Source: Lachnospiraceae bacterium
GTDB taxonomy: Bacteria > Bacillota > Clostridia > Lachnospirales > Lachnospiraceae
Length of the DNA stretch: 64,000 nt
Assembly: GCA_021770345.1 (NCBI GenBank)
Contig: JAETRD010000009.1
Location: forward strand, 1-64,000
Direction of reading: 5' to 3'
In this document: one piece after another, positions 35,980 through 45,021 of the stretch
Layout of the letters: the number at the start of each line of letters is the position of its first letter
Numbering within the stretch: position 1 is the first letter of the stretch
Made by a program: the position numbers and the translations under genes
The notes under the pieces: model-generated
The model's input: the letters and a program-made list of their open reading frames with translations, nothing else
Databases searched by the model: none
Told to the model about the DNA's origin: nothing

Positions 35980-38850
35980 ATGAAAGAAAAAAAAGTAAAC
36001 GGAAAGAAGCCGGTCAGGCTGCTGGCTGTCCTGACCGGTTTGGCACTGGTTACAGGAATCGTGGCGGATACATTGATGTTCGGCGTATTCGCCGGTTCTC
36101 TGGACAAAGCATTTCCCGGCAGCAATTTGGATCGGGCTGAGGCAGACGCCAGCTATCAAAACGGTCTGGCCGTCGCCCAGGCCATTGAGGAAGAAGGAAC
36201 CGTCCTGCTGGAGAATAACGGCAGTCTTCCCCTGGCGGAGGAAAACCGCCGGATTAATCTGCTGGGCTACGCCTCGGCAACGCCTGTCTTCGGCGGAACC
36301 GGCTCCGGCGGCAGCAGCTATACCGCCAACCGCACCGACTTTGTAACCGCTTTTACCCAGGCCGGCTTTGAAGTCAACCCAGCACCGATGTCTCTCTACA
36401 GTCCCGGTGCCGATGAAGGGGAAAACACCTTCGGCGTGGACTTTTCCATTAATGAACTCCCCGCCACTCAGGAGTTAGCCTCCGCCATGGGCGTGGATTT
36501 CAAGTACACCGGCGACTGCTCTTTTGAGTCGCTCAAAGAGTATTCCGATACTGCAGTCCTGGTCTTTTCCCGAAAAGGCGGAGAAGGCAACGATTTGCCC
36601 ACGATCATGACGGAATTTTCCGCCTATTCCCCTGACCAGGAAAAGCACTATCTGGAGCTGAACAGCGCGGAGCAGTCCCTCCTCGAACAGGCTAAGGCTA
36701 CCTTCGGCACAGTGGTTGTCCTCATTAACAGCGGCAATGCTCTGGAGTTGGGCTTTCTGGAAAACGAGAAAGAATTCGGTCCCGGCATCGCAGGAGACAT
36801 TGACGCAGCCCTGTGGGTCGGCGATCCCGGCGACGTGGGCACAAAGGGTATCGTCAACATCGTCACCGGCGCGGTAAACCCCTCCGGTCGAACACCGGAC
36901 ATTTATCCCTACGCCGTGGAGACCACACCGTCTTATTATAACTTTGACACCTATGAGTATACCAATTCTAAGGAGTGCTTCGCAAATTTCGACTCGCACC
37001 CTGCCTATCTGGTTGAATACCAGGAGGGTATTTATGTGGGATACCGCTATTATGAAACGCGCGAAAGTTATGATTACACCTCCCGGGAGGGAGAGCAGTT
37101 CACCGGCCTTTCCTACGACGAGGTCGTGCAATACCCCTTCGGCTACGGCCTCTCCTATACCCGTTTCGACTGGGAAGTAACCCCGACCGACCGGGACACC
37201 ATTACCGAGACGGATATCCTGCGTTTTGACATTAAAGTGACCAACACCGGCGCAGCAGCGGGCAGGGACGTGGTAGAGTTATATTACACCGCTCCCTATT
37301 ACAGTGCGGCCGCGGGCGGCAGCGGCATCCAGAAAGCGGGCGCGGTGCTGGGCGGCTTCGCCAAAACGGGTCTGCTGGAACCGGGCCAATCCGAGACCGT
37401 AACCATTGAACTCCCTGTAGCACAGATGGCCTCCTATGACGACTTGCGGCACTACTCCTCAAACGGCTCCTATGTGCTGGAGGCCGGGGAATACACCGTC
37501 TCTGTGCGCACCGACTCCCACCATGTAAAGGGAAACGCCTCCTATACTTACACGCTGACGGACAACGTAGTCTACGCCGACTCTGGCAGCGCCGCCGATA
37601 GCCGATATGTGGGCAAACGCTCCAGCGACCTGGTTCTTGCAGAAAATCATTTTGACGATGTGGCCGGAGACGTGACATACCTTTCCCGCGATAACTGGGA
37701 AATCACAGGCGGCTCCAGCCGGGAAGCCACGCCTGAGCAGTTAGACGCATTTCGCAACGCGCTGGTCGTGGACGACAGCTTTGTAGACGACACTGACACC
37801 GCTCCCACTCTGGGCGCAAAAAACGGCATCACTCTCAAAGACATGAAAGGCCTGGCCTACGACGACGTCAAATGGTCTGACTTCCTCGATCAGCTGACGC
37901 TGGATGATATGCGAAATATACTGGGCGCCAACGGCTGGGGCTGCGCGGCTGTTCCCGGCATCGGGAAATCCCAAACTTACGACATGGACGGTCCCGCCGC
38001 CTTAAGTTATGTATTTGACGCGTTCATGGGAACCTGTACCTATGAAACCGTATCCTATCCCTGCCAGACCCTGCTGGCCGCCACCTGGAATGTGGACCTG
38101 GCGGAAGCCTTCGGCGAAGCGATTGCCAAAGAGGGAAAAGCCTGGGATATCTCCGGCTGGTATGCTCCCGGTCTGAACACCCACCGCACGCCGTTTCTGG
38201 GGCGCAATTTCGAGTATTATTCTGAGGACGGTTTTCTGGCAGGCTCTATGGCCGCCCGCGTCGTGGCGAAAGCCGAAGAAAACGGGATGTATTGCTACAT
38301 GAAGCACTTCGCCCTCAACGAAAGAGAAACGCAGAGGCACTTCGGGCTGTGCACCTGGGCAAATGAGCAGTCCATGCGGGAAATCTACTTTGTGCCCTTT
38401 GAACTGGCGGTAAAGGACGGCGGCAGCACGGCTGTCATGTCCGCCTACAACAATCTGGGCACCACATGGGCCGGAGCCAGCCATGCGCTGCTCACCGACG
38501 TGCTGCGCAACGAATGGGGCTTCGTCGGCACAATCCTCACGGACAACAACGAGGAGCACGGATTTATGGATATTGAGCAGGCCGTGCTGGCCGGCGGCAC
38601 CGCTCTGCTGTATGGCTGGGGAGTTAAGACATTCGATGTATTAAGCGCCTCCGCTTCCGGTCAGCTGAAAATGCGGGAGGCCGCACATCAGTATCTGTAT
38701 ACGATCGCTAACAGCTATGCTACGGAAATTACCGCTCCCACCCCCATGTGGCGGATGCCCGCTATCCTTGGCAGCATAGCGCTGTATGCACTGGTAGCTG
38801 TCGGTATTATCGTGATCATACTGCGGGTGAAGAAAAATAAGACTGTCTGA
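35980..38850 (+). CDS. Membrane-anchored GH3 glycosidase with permuted domains
   Basis: 956 residues, ribosome binding site GGAGGAGG. An N-terminal membrane helix (about 13-38) is followed by the GH3 C-terminal-type domain (from about residue 70: EGTVLLENNGSLPL, GGTGSGGSSY), then a fibronectin-type domain around residues 380-520 (YPFGYGLSYTRFDW). Only then comes the catalytic GH3 barrel (about 620-880: LAATWNVDLAEAFGEAIAKE, KHFALNERETQR near 774, and the nucleophile Asp855 in TILTDNNEEHG). A second membrane helix (about 927-949) and a KKNK tail close the protein. Activity is probably beta-glucosidase-like at the outer face; the substrate is not deducible. Confidence 0.92.
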   Translation: MKEKKVNGKKPVRLLAVLTGLALVTGIVADTLMFGVFAGSLDKAFPGSNLDRAEADASYQNGLAVAQAIEEEGTVLLENNGSLPLAEENRRINLLGYASATPVFGGTGSGGSSYTANRTDFVTAFTQAGFEVNPAPMSLYSPGADEGENTFGVDFSINELPATQELASAMGVDFKYTGDCSFESLKEYSDTAVLVFSRKGGEGNDLPTIMTEFSAYSPDQEKHYLELNSAEQSLLEQAKATFGTVVVLINSGNALELGFLENEKEFGPGIAGDIDAALWVGDPGDVGTKGIVNIVTGAVNPSGRTPDIYPYAVETTPSYYNFDTYEYTNSKECFANFDSHPAYLVEYQEGIYVGYRYYETRESYDYTSREGEQFTGLSYDEVVQYPFGYGLSYTRFDWEVTPTDRDTITETDILRFDIKVTNTGAAAGRDVVELYYTAPYYSAAAGGSGIQKAGAVLGGFAKTGLLEPGQSETVTIELPVAQMASYDDLRHYSSNGSYVLEAGEYTVSVRTDSHHVKGNASYTYTLTDNVVYADSGSAADSRYVGKRSSDLVLAENHFDDVAGDVTYLSRDNWEITGGSSREATPEQLDAFRNALVVDDSFVDDTDTAPTLGAKNGITLKDMKGLAYDDVKWSDFLDQLTLDDMRNILGANGWGCAAVPGIGKSQTYDMDGPAALSYVFDAFMGTCTYETVSYPCQTLLAATWNVDLAEAFGEAIAKEGKAWDISGWYAPGLNTHRTPFLGRNFEYYSEDGFLAGSMAARVVAKAEENGMYCYMKHFALNERETQRHFGLCTWANEQSMREIYFVPFELAVKDGGSTAVMSAYNNLGTTWAGASHALLTDVLRNEWGFVGTILTDNNEEHGFMDIEQAVLAGGTALLYGWGVKTFDVLSASASGQLKMREAAHQYLYTIANSYATEITAPTPMWRMPAILGSIALYALVAVGIIVIILRVKKNKTV

Positions 38851-38885
38851 TATATTCTATAAAAATCTGATATATTCTATAAGAA
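38846..38885. repeat. 20-bp tandem duplication over the GH3 stop codon
   Basis: TCTGATATATTCTATAARAA occurs at 38846 and again at 38866; the first copy contains the TGA stop of the GH3 gene. The following stretch to 39319 holds a terminator, tRNA-fMet and its promoter, and otherwise AT-rich DNA without genes. Confidence 0.85.
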
Positions 38886-38967
38886 TCGAGTAGGGAAGAT
38901 TTTTCTTCCGTACTCGCCGCACGGGGTACATGCAGCGAAGCTGTTAATCTCCTTACATGTCCCTGCG

Positions 38968-39007
38968 CATAAAAAATCCCGGAACCGACGGTTCCGGGAT
39001 TTTTTAT
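38968..39007. terminator. Bidirectional terminator between GH3 gene and tRNA-fMet
   Basis: AAAAAATCCCGGAACC and GGTTCCGGGATTTTTT form a perfect stem with a short loop and T runs on both strands. It can end both the rightward GH3 transcript and the leftward tRNA transcript. Confidence 0.9.
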
Positions 39008-39010
39008 GAG

Positions 39011-39084
<74 letters not shown>

Positions 39085-39141
39085 CTATCTGCAAAGCCTC
39101 TCCACGCTTTCGCAGTACGGCTTTGCCTGTTGACATAACTT

Positions 39142-39170
39142 ATTATAACCGTTTCTGTCCGACTTGTCAA
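39142..39170 (-). promoter_or_regulatory. Consensus promoter of tRNA-fMet
   Basis: TTGACA (39165-39170) and TATAAT (39142-39147) with 17-base spacing, a perfect sigma-A consensus, about 50 bases upstream of the mature tRNA 5' end. Confidence 0.9.
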
Positions 39171-39319
39171 ACACTGGTGAAAAAAAGTTTACAACACGGT
39201 CTCTGGCTGACAGAATACCGTTTTCTCGTGCCTTTGATGGTATTATATGCCGTTTTTCACCAAATAGAACACCGTTCGAAAATTTTTATTTTGTTATCTT
39301 CACTTTTTTTATTGGACAC

Positions 39320-39693
39320 TCAATTCAACTTATCCAACAACATTTGATAATATTTTTGACTAATATGCCTTCCAGCCTTTTGTAAGCCTTGAACGCATTC
39401 TCTCACTTCATCGCCTGTTAGCTCATTTTCTTCATAAGCTGCCATAAGTATACCTATTGTCCCCATAATTTTAAAACCCATTTGAAAAGACACCGCTCTT
39501 CCTTTTGCTTCATCCATCAGCAATACATCAGCATTTTGCTCATCAGTCAAGATAATGGCTTCGCTCTCCCCCTGGTCAAGTCCGGTTGCTCTTTTCAGTA
39601 TGCTGGCAGATTCCGGAACAGATTTTCAAGTAAACCTATACGATCTATTTTGAGAAGCGATATTAATGGTGTTGTATCCGACACAACAATCAT
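39320..39693 (-). pseudogene. Broken DUF3368 (PIN-like) toxin gene
   Basis: The start at 39693 (MIVVSDTTPLISLLKIDR) has an AGGAGG site and overlaps the antitoxin stop as ATGA, but the frame ends at 39595 after 32 residues. The rest of the protein continues in another frame: SASILKRATGLDQGESEAI, then the open part 39320-39550 with TDEQNADVLLMDEAKGR. Both halves match the DUF3368 family, normally about 160 residues; roughly 35-40 codons in the middle are missing and the frame is shifted. The product should be inactive. Confidence 0.85.
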
Positions 39694-39980
39694 TCTATCG
39701 CCTCCTTCTTTTTCAGCTGCCTGAAAGTTTCCAGTTCCGAATCAAGTTCATCCATTGTCATATCCAAATATGAATACCCCAATTTGTCGTAAATATCAAT
39801 TAGCTCCGACTTCCTGATTCCCAAAATCTCTGCCGCACCGCCATGTGATATTGTCTGATTTAATATATATGGATACAGCAAAAGTGCATTTCTGACAAGC
39901 TCCGCTTCTGAATTCATAGATTTCAGATATTTTGACATTCCTACCGGCACTCTTATTGTTACAGATTCAGTTGTTACCAT
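39690..39980 (-). CDS. UPF0175-type antitoxin
   Basis: 96 residues from the ATG at 39980, preceded by GGGGG. It has an N-terminal strand (VTIRVPVGMSKYL) and a helix-turn-helix-like middle (ISHGGAAEILGIRKSELIDIYDKLG; shown partly: GGAAEILGIRKSELIDIYDK), the pattern of UPF0175 proteins that pair with DUF3368 nucleases. The pair overlaps by 4 bases. The toxin downstream is broken, so the antitoxin is now an orphan. Confidence 0.82.
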   Translation of the reverse strand: MVTTESVTIRVPVGMSKYLKSMNSEAELVRNALLLYPYILNQTISHGGAAEILGIRKSELIDIYDKLGYSYLDMTMDELDSELETFRQLKKKEAIE

Positions 39981-40136
39981 AATATCCCCCTCTATCATTT
40001 TATATCTATAATACTTTTAAAAACACTTCCCTGCCAGACACTCACCCATTCTCTAAACGGAACAACGAATGCTTAGCAAAATCCTCTTTCAAATATTATA
40101 TCCCAAAAAGATCTTTTCCTCAATCAAATCCCTTTA

Positions 40137-40877
40137 TTACACCCATCCATTATACCCATCCGGTTCCGGCACATCACGATACTGCTCAATTCCGGCCGGC
40201 CATTGTTCAGCCACAGGCGCCAGAAAACGGTATAACTCTATCGGCGCCCTTTTCTCATCCATATCCAGGTAATCCGCAACCCGCAGCAGCATTGCGATAT
40301 ACTGCGCATTCAGCGCGTCGTTCCCCTTCACCTGAGAATCATCCAGGTTTTCTAAAAGCCATTCCCGGTTCATTGTATGTGCTTGACATATCTTCGCAAG
40401 TTCCTCCTGAAAATTACAGTTCGTGTATTCGGGGATAACAAAGAACTCCTTTTTCATCTCCTTAATATGCGCAAACGCCCTCTCTCCGTGTGCCGGCCTG
40501 ACGCACTCCTGCAGCGTGATTGTCTCGTTCTGATATTTTTGGCAGATAACAGAGTATTTCCTTCCGTGATAATTTAGCTCGTGCCTTTTTATCGACGCAA
40601 TTTCATCTTCACGGACTGCCATTCCGATATCGTGGAGCAGCGCCGCATCGATCAGGCACGCAATTTCCAGATCACTTATCTGGGAAATATCTGTTATCAG
40701 GTCGTACATATCATTCATGACGTTTATCGAATGCTCGATTCCGTGCCCCGTATAATTCGCAAAGATTCGATTGATCTTCGGAAGCATGCCTTCGGCATAT
40801 TTATATACCTGATTAATCTGTTCCAGATAGACGCTTTCCCGCTTTTGCAGTTCCAGATATAATTTTGTGTTTTTCAC
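40137..40877 (-). CDS. HD-domain protein (possibly truncated)
   Basis: 246 residues. The start is most likely GTG at 40877, which has GGAGG eight bases before it. HD-type metal residues are visible: GHGIEHSINVMNDMY, LLHDIGMAV, and later H in RPAHGERAF and QAHTMNREW, with LLRVADYLDMDEKRAP near the C-terminus. This matches the N-terminal HD/CE region of larger proteins that continue with an ATPase part; here the protein stops after about 245 residues. It follows spmB by 27 bases and may be co-transcribed. The substrate is unknown. Confidence 0.72.
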   Translation of the reverse strand: MKNTKLYLELQKRESVYLEQINQVYKYAEGMLPKINRIFANYTGHGIEHSINVMNDMYDLITDISQISDLEIACLIDAALLHDIGMAVREDEIASIKRHELNYHGRKYSVICQKYQNETITLQECVRPAHGERAFAHIKEMKKEFFVIPEYTNCNFQEELAKICQAHTMNREWLLENLDDSQVKGNDALNAQYIAMLLRVADYLDMDEKRAPIELYRFLAPVAEQWPAGIEQYRDVPEPDGYNGWV

Positions 40878-40904
40878 CTTCGTATCCTCCGTGCGCACCT
40901 CGCC

Positions 40905-41429
40905 TCACATATACCCCGCCAGTAGTACGCTCGCCACCGTCCCGGCCAGCGTCGCAACAAGCGCCCCGGCCAGCGTGTAACGGCTTTTTTTCACCTTTGC
41001 CGCCATAAAATAGACGGACATCGTATAAAAGATTGTCTCCGTGCTGCTCATCATAATCGACGCCATTTTCCCCAGCAGCGAATCCGTCCCGTACTGCTTG
41101 TAAATATCAATCAAAAGCCCCGTCGCCGCCGAGGAGGAGAACATTTTCACAAGCGTGATCGGCAAAAGCTCCGACGGAAAGCCGATACGCGCGGTCAGAT
41201 TTCCGCAAATTCCGGCCAAAAATTCCAAAAAGCCGGACGCCCGGAGGATTCCAACCGCCACCATCAGCCCGATTAATGTCGGCATGATTCCGATGACTGT
41301 CTGGAACCCGTCCTTCGCGCCCTCGATAAACTCCTCGTATATATTCTGTCTGTTTAAAAGTCCGTAACCTACGATTAAAAAAATCAAAAGGGGTATCATC
41401 ACATCTGACAGGAACAGCATTACTTTCAT
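40905..41429 (-). CDS. spmB: Spore maturation protein B
   Basis: 174 residues with about five membrane helices. It has the nucleoside-recognition (Gate) domain pattern: GFQTVIGIMPTLIGLMVAVG, ARIGFPSELLPITLVKMFSSSAA (shown partly: SELLPITLVKMFSSSAATGL) and MMSSTETIFYTMSVYF. SpmA and SpmB help dehydrate the spore core. spmB normally follows spmA directly; here about 3.9 kb intervenes. A TATAAT box about 40 bases upstream could give it its own promoter. Confidence 0.92.
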   Translation of the reverse strand: MKVMLFLSDVMIPLLIFLIVGYGLLNRQNIYEEFIEGAKDGFQTVIGIMPTLIGLMVAVGILRASGFLEFLAGICGNLTARIGFPSELLPITLVKMFSSSAATGLLIDIYKQYGTDSLLGKMASIMMSSTETIFYTMSVYFMAAKVKKSRYTLAGALVATLAGTVASVLLAGYM

Positions 41430-41502
41430 AAACGGCCACCCGGCTGTTTTCTTGTCACATTATATGATGATACCCCGGCTGTTTAACACCCGAATTTATT
41501 TC

Positions 41503-43158
41503 TCACTGTCCATAAAGCAGTCTCTGATACTGTATCTGCGGCATAGGCTTCGCGAAATAATATCCCTGAATATAATCGCAGCCCAGTCCGCACAGAAACT
41601 CGACCTGATTCTTTTCCTCCACGCCCTCCGCAATCACGGGCATATTTAAGGATTCGGCCATCCGGATGACCGCCTCGACAATCTTCTTTGCCTTTTCCTC
41701 CGATGCTCCCCTCGAAAAGAACTTCATGTCAATTTTCAGGACATCGAGATTGACGTCCTTTAACACATTTAAGGAAGAGTATCCGCTCCCGAAATCATCC
41801 ATCAGAATCGTAAAGCCTGCCCGGTGCAGATAGTTTACCGCATTCTGAATAATCGTCGCATCCTCGGAAAACACGCTCTCGGTAATCTCGAGGTGCAGAT
41901 ATTTTGCCGGTATCTTATACGTTTCTACCAGATCGATAATCGTCTCCAAGAACTTCGGGTTGTAGAGGTTAACGCGGGACACATTGACGGAAATCGGCGC
42001 CAGATCACGCCCTGCATCAAGTTCTTTTCGGATAAACCGGCAGACTTTCTCCCACACATAGTAGTCAAGCTTCACAATAAACCCGTTTTTCTCAAACACC
42101 GGGATAAACTCATTCGGCGGAATTAAGGTTCCGTCCGGTTTCTGCCAGCGCACCAGAGCTTCCGCCCCGTGAGGGCTCATTTTCTCAAGCTCGTACTTCG
42201 GCTGAAAATATACCACAAACTCTTCCGCCTCAAGAGCCGCATCCATCTCGTTGATAATCATCTGCTCTCTCATCAGACGGTCGCTCATCTCCCGACTGTA
42301 GAAAACCTTGTGCACCATATGCTGTCCCTTGCACTGCTCCGCCGCAATGGACGCATTGTCGTATATCTGATTTATCTCCGTATCGGGATCCTCTATAATA
42401 TAAATACCGGCAGATGTTTCCAGGTAATACTGCATGTTTTTCCTTCGTACCTTCTCCCGGATTTTATCGGTCAGCGCTCCTACTTCCTTTTTTCCGTTAT
42501 AGGGAATGCACATGCAGAAGATATCGCCGCTGATTCTTCCGTAGGTTCCTCCGCCGTTCTCGCGCACCGTCTCGGCAACGGCCTGACCGATTCTATGAAT
42601 CAGACGGCCGCCTTCCTCCGGTCCGTAAAGCGAATTTATCATCTTAAACCGATCCACATCAAACCGGATAAACGCGTATTTCTCATCCTCCGCTTCGTCA
42701 AGCATCTCCCTTGTCGCCTGGAAAAACTTCTGCTGATTGTAAATACCCGTCATCGGGTCAAATTCCAGCGTGCGCACCTTGCTTTTCTGCACAGCATTCA
42801 TCACGCGAAATCGGATAATATCAGGATGGAACGTTTTTGGAATGAAATCCCATGCGCCCAGCGCAAGGCATTTGCGCTCATTCTCCAGCTCGTCGCTTGT
42901 CGTCGCCACGATCACCGGGATATCCTGATATTCCCTCATATTTTTATAGTGCTCCAAAAACTCAAACCCATCCATCACCGGCATCATGAGATCCAGAATC
43001 ACGGCCGCAATCGTCTCCTTATGCTTCACGAGCATCTCGAGCGCAATCTTTCCGTTCTCAGCCTCCAGAACTTCAAACTTTCCGCCTAATATGGCCGCAA
43101 AGGAAGCGCGGTTTAACTTCAGATCATCCACAATCAAAATCTGTCTTTTCCTCTTCAT
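41503..43158 (-). CDS. Response regulator with degenerate GGDEF and EAL domains
   Basis: 551 residues, ribosome binding site GGGGGGAG. It has a receiver domain (1-125; phospho-Asp in VILDLMMPVMDG), a GGDEF domain (about 140-290) whose signature reads ISGDIF in place of GGDEF, and an EAL domain (about 300-545) with the catalytic GAEALVRWQ, VNVSRVNL, LMDDFGSGYSSL and AEGVEEKNQ motifs intact. It is probably a c-di-GMP phosphodiesterase controlled by a phospho-receiver. It has its own promoter and sits between spmA and spmB. Confidence 0.9.
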   Translation of the reverse strand: MKRKRQILIVDDLKLNRASFAAILGGKFEVLEAENGKIALEMLVKHKETIAAVILDLMMPVMDGFEFLEHYKNMREYQDIPVIVATTSDELENERKCLALGAWDFIPKTFHPDIIRFRVMNAVQKSKVRTLEFDPMTGIYNQQKFFQATREMLDEAEDEKYAFIRFDVDRFKMINSLYGPEEGGRLIHRIGQAVAETVRENGGGTYGRISGDIFCMCIPYNGKKEVGALTDKIREKVRRKNMQYYLETSAGIYIIEDPDTEINQIYDNASIAAEQCKGQHMVHKVFYSREMSDRLMREQMIINEMDAALEAEEFVVYFQPKYELEKMSPHGAEALVRWQKPDGTLIPPNEFIPVFEKNGFIVKLDYYVWEKVCRFIRKELDAGRDLAPISVNVSRVNLYNPKFLETIIDLVETYKIPAKYLHLEITESVFSEDATIIQNAVNYLHRAGFTILMDDFGSGYSSLNVLKDVNLDVLKIDMKFFSRGASEEKAKKIVEAVIRMAESLNMPVIAEGVEEKNQVEFLCGLGCDYIQGYYFAKPMPQIQYQRLLYGQ

Positions 43159-43214
43159 GCAAGCTCCCCCCTTCTTGCAATCTCACGAATGTATGATAGA
43201 TTGGTCTTATACCT

Positions 43215-43243
43215 ATTATAAATTTTTTTGAGTGTTTGGGCAA
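43215..43243 (-). promoter_or_regulatory. Promoter of the EAL response regulator
   Basis: TTGCCC (43238-43243) and TATAAT (43215-43220), 17 bases apart, about 57 bases upstream of the start codon. It lies just left of direct repeat copy 1 (43274-43298), outside the insert. Confidence 0.7.
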
Positions 43244-43273
43244 CAACTTTTTCCCTGTTTTGGGAGATCTCAC

Positions 43274-43298
43274 CTTCGCCTTCTGCTCACCGCCTTAC
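43274..43298. repeat. 25-bp direct repeat, distal copy
   Basis: Identical to 45346-45370 over 25 bases, with CTTCGCCTTCTGCTC followed by ACCGCCTTAC. In the spmA reading frame the minus strand reads Lys-Ala-Val-Ser-Arg-Arg-Arg-Arg and then TGA, so this copy looks like the original 3' end of spmA. Confidence 0.9.
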
Positions 43299-43422
43299 TA
43301 CGCTATGAAACTACACTTCCGCTTCAAACTGGTTCGGACAAATATCACTTCCGCAATATTTGCATCTTTCTTTTATACGTTCTGTCGTTTCCTGCTTCTT
43401 CCTTATTTTTGATACTACAAAA

Positions 43423-45021
43423 TTACAATTCTAATTTTTCTATCCTACATTGATGTTTCCTGCTTTTCTTCTCATAATTGATTCCGACAAGCAAAATATT
43501 TCCTTTATACTCTTTGAGGGCTGACACATATCCTTTTCTTTTAATCTGGCTTATCGCACCCTCAGCAGTTTTATCCCATTTTAATTCCACAACCAATGCC
43601 GGATTCAAGGAAGTACGTTTAGGAAGGAAAACCATATCGGCAAATCCATTGCCCGCAGGCATTTCTCTTATAAGAGTATAATCTCTGCACGCGCTATAGT
43701 ATGCTAACGTAATTACACTACTTAACGAAATCTCATTGTTATATATCAGACTGGCGGAATTTTGCATATGAACTTCCTGTATCATCTGCGCCACCGTTTT
43801 TTCGTCCATCTCCAAAGTCGCCTTAAGTAAAGCTTCCGATGCGCTAATCGCCTTTATTACTTCTTCCCACCCATCATTTCTAATTGCACGCAGGAAAACG
43901 CTCCTTACCTCATCATTTGGAATAAAAACTTCTTTTGTTTTACTATCATAAGCCATATATCCCATATGAATCAGCAACGTAATTACATCATCTGCAGAAT
44001 TGAACGTAGTAATATCATTTTGAAAAGATTCCACATCAATACTGCATCTCTGACCTCCCAGCATATCTACAACCAGTTGCCTTAATCCATTAAAATCCAT
44101 TGCGATATATGTCATCAATGATTCATATGTTTCTGTTCGAGACCAATAATTTCCAAATTCCCTGCTGTCAACTGCCTCAATTACAGAATTAGGACTATAG
44201 ACATGTCCTATCTTTTCAAAATAATATCCGTCATACCATTTTTGCATCTCCTTAAATGGCATATCATATTCTTTACAAATAGTCTTTACTTCTGCCTCCG
44301 TAAAGCCGACATACTCCGCCATCTGCCTGGGACTGATCATTGTATGTTCTCGAAAATTATTCAAAGCCGACTGTGTGCCATACTTCTTAATCGGTAAAAT
44401 TCCCGTAATATAAGCAAGCTTTAAAAATGCTCCCGACGGAGTTCCTTTAAATAACCCTCTTAACAAATTGATATATTCCTTTTGAAGTTCTTTGTTATCT
44501 TTATCCTCTCGGAACAGGCAATCCCACTCATCAATAATAATGATAAATTGTTCTTTTGTAATGGCATTAACCTTTGCCAACACAGATGGCAATGAAACAT
44601 CCGTATCCTGAACACATTCCGGATATTCCATTCTCAACTCGTCTATTACCTGCTCCTGAATATAACTCACTACTTTAACAGAAGAATTTCTCTTCATTTC
44701 CGCAAGTGCATTCCCATACATCCACTGAATATCCAAAAAAATTACATTATATTTATTCAAATGCATTTTGAAAAATTCATTCTGACTTATTTTAAGTCCT
44801 GCAAACAAATTTTCAGAATGGCATCCTTTACTGTAATACGCTGACAGCATAGTTACCGCCATTGTTTTTCCAAACCTCCTCGGTCTGCTGGAACAGATCA
44901 GTGGTCTGTCTTTACCGATACGACTGTTCGTATATGTTATCAGGTCCGTCTTATCCACATACAACTCGGAATTAACAGAAACTGCAAACTGTTCATTTCC
45001 CGGATTTAAATATATACCCAT
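43423..45021 (-). CDS. AAA-ATPase/PD-(D/E)XK nuclease-like protein (DUF1703 type)
   Basis: 532 residues from the ATG at 45021 (MGIYLNPGNEQF), with GAGGAG upstream; an ATG at 45048 is an alternative. The N-terminal AAA-like domain has YVDKTDLITY, the P-loop SSRPRRFGKTMAVTML, Walker B FIIIIDEWDCLF and FKGTPSGAFLKLAYITGILP (20 residues). The C-terminal half ends in a PD-(D/E)XK-type core, GFADMVFLP...LVVELKWDK. Genes of this type are often present in many copies in gut Clostridia and Bacteroidetes; their role is unproven. It is markedly AT-richer than its neighbours. Confidence 0.85.
   Translation of the reverse strand: MGIYLNPGNEQFAVSVNSELYVDKTDLITYTNSRIGKDRPLICSSRPRRFGKTMAVTMLSAYYSKGCHSENLFAGLKISQNEFFKMHLNKYNVIFLDIQWMYGNALAEMKRNSSVKVVSYIQEQVIDELRMEYPECVQDTDVSLPSVLAKVNAITKEQFIIIIDEWDCLFREDKDNKELQKEYINLLRGLFKGTPSGAFLKLAYITGILPIKKYGTQSALNNFREHTMISPRQMAEYVGFTEAEVKTICKEYDMPFKEMQKWYDGYYFEKIGHVYSPNSVIEAVDSREFGNYWSRTETYESLMTYIAMDFNGLRQLVVDMLGGQRCSIDVESFQNDITTFNSADDVITLLIHMGYMAYDSKTKEVFIPNDEVRSVFLRAIRNDGWEEVIKAISASEALLKATLEMDEKTVAQMIQEVHMQNSASLIYNNEISLSSVITLAYYSACRDYTLIREMPAGNGFADMVFLPKRTSLNPALVVELKWDKTAEGAISQIKRKGYVSALKEYKGNILLVGINYEKKSRKHQCRIEKLEL

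Noticed and set aside
38846-38885. 20-bp tandem repeat as an attachment site beside tRNA-fMet
   Set aside because: It lies outside the tRNA, is not repeated elsewhere in the window, and no integrase gene is nearby; a simple local duplication is enough.
41440-41484. Direct repeat CCCGGCTGTTT around the spmB promoter
   Set aside because: The 11-bp repeat is short, about 35 bp apart and without other features; too weak to call an element boundary.
42169-43089. 306-residue plus-strand open frame
   Set aside because: It is antisense to the receiver-GGDEF-EAL gene, whose domains are unambiguous.
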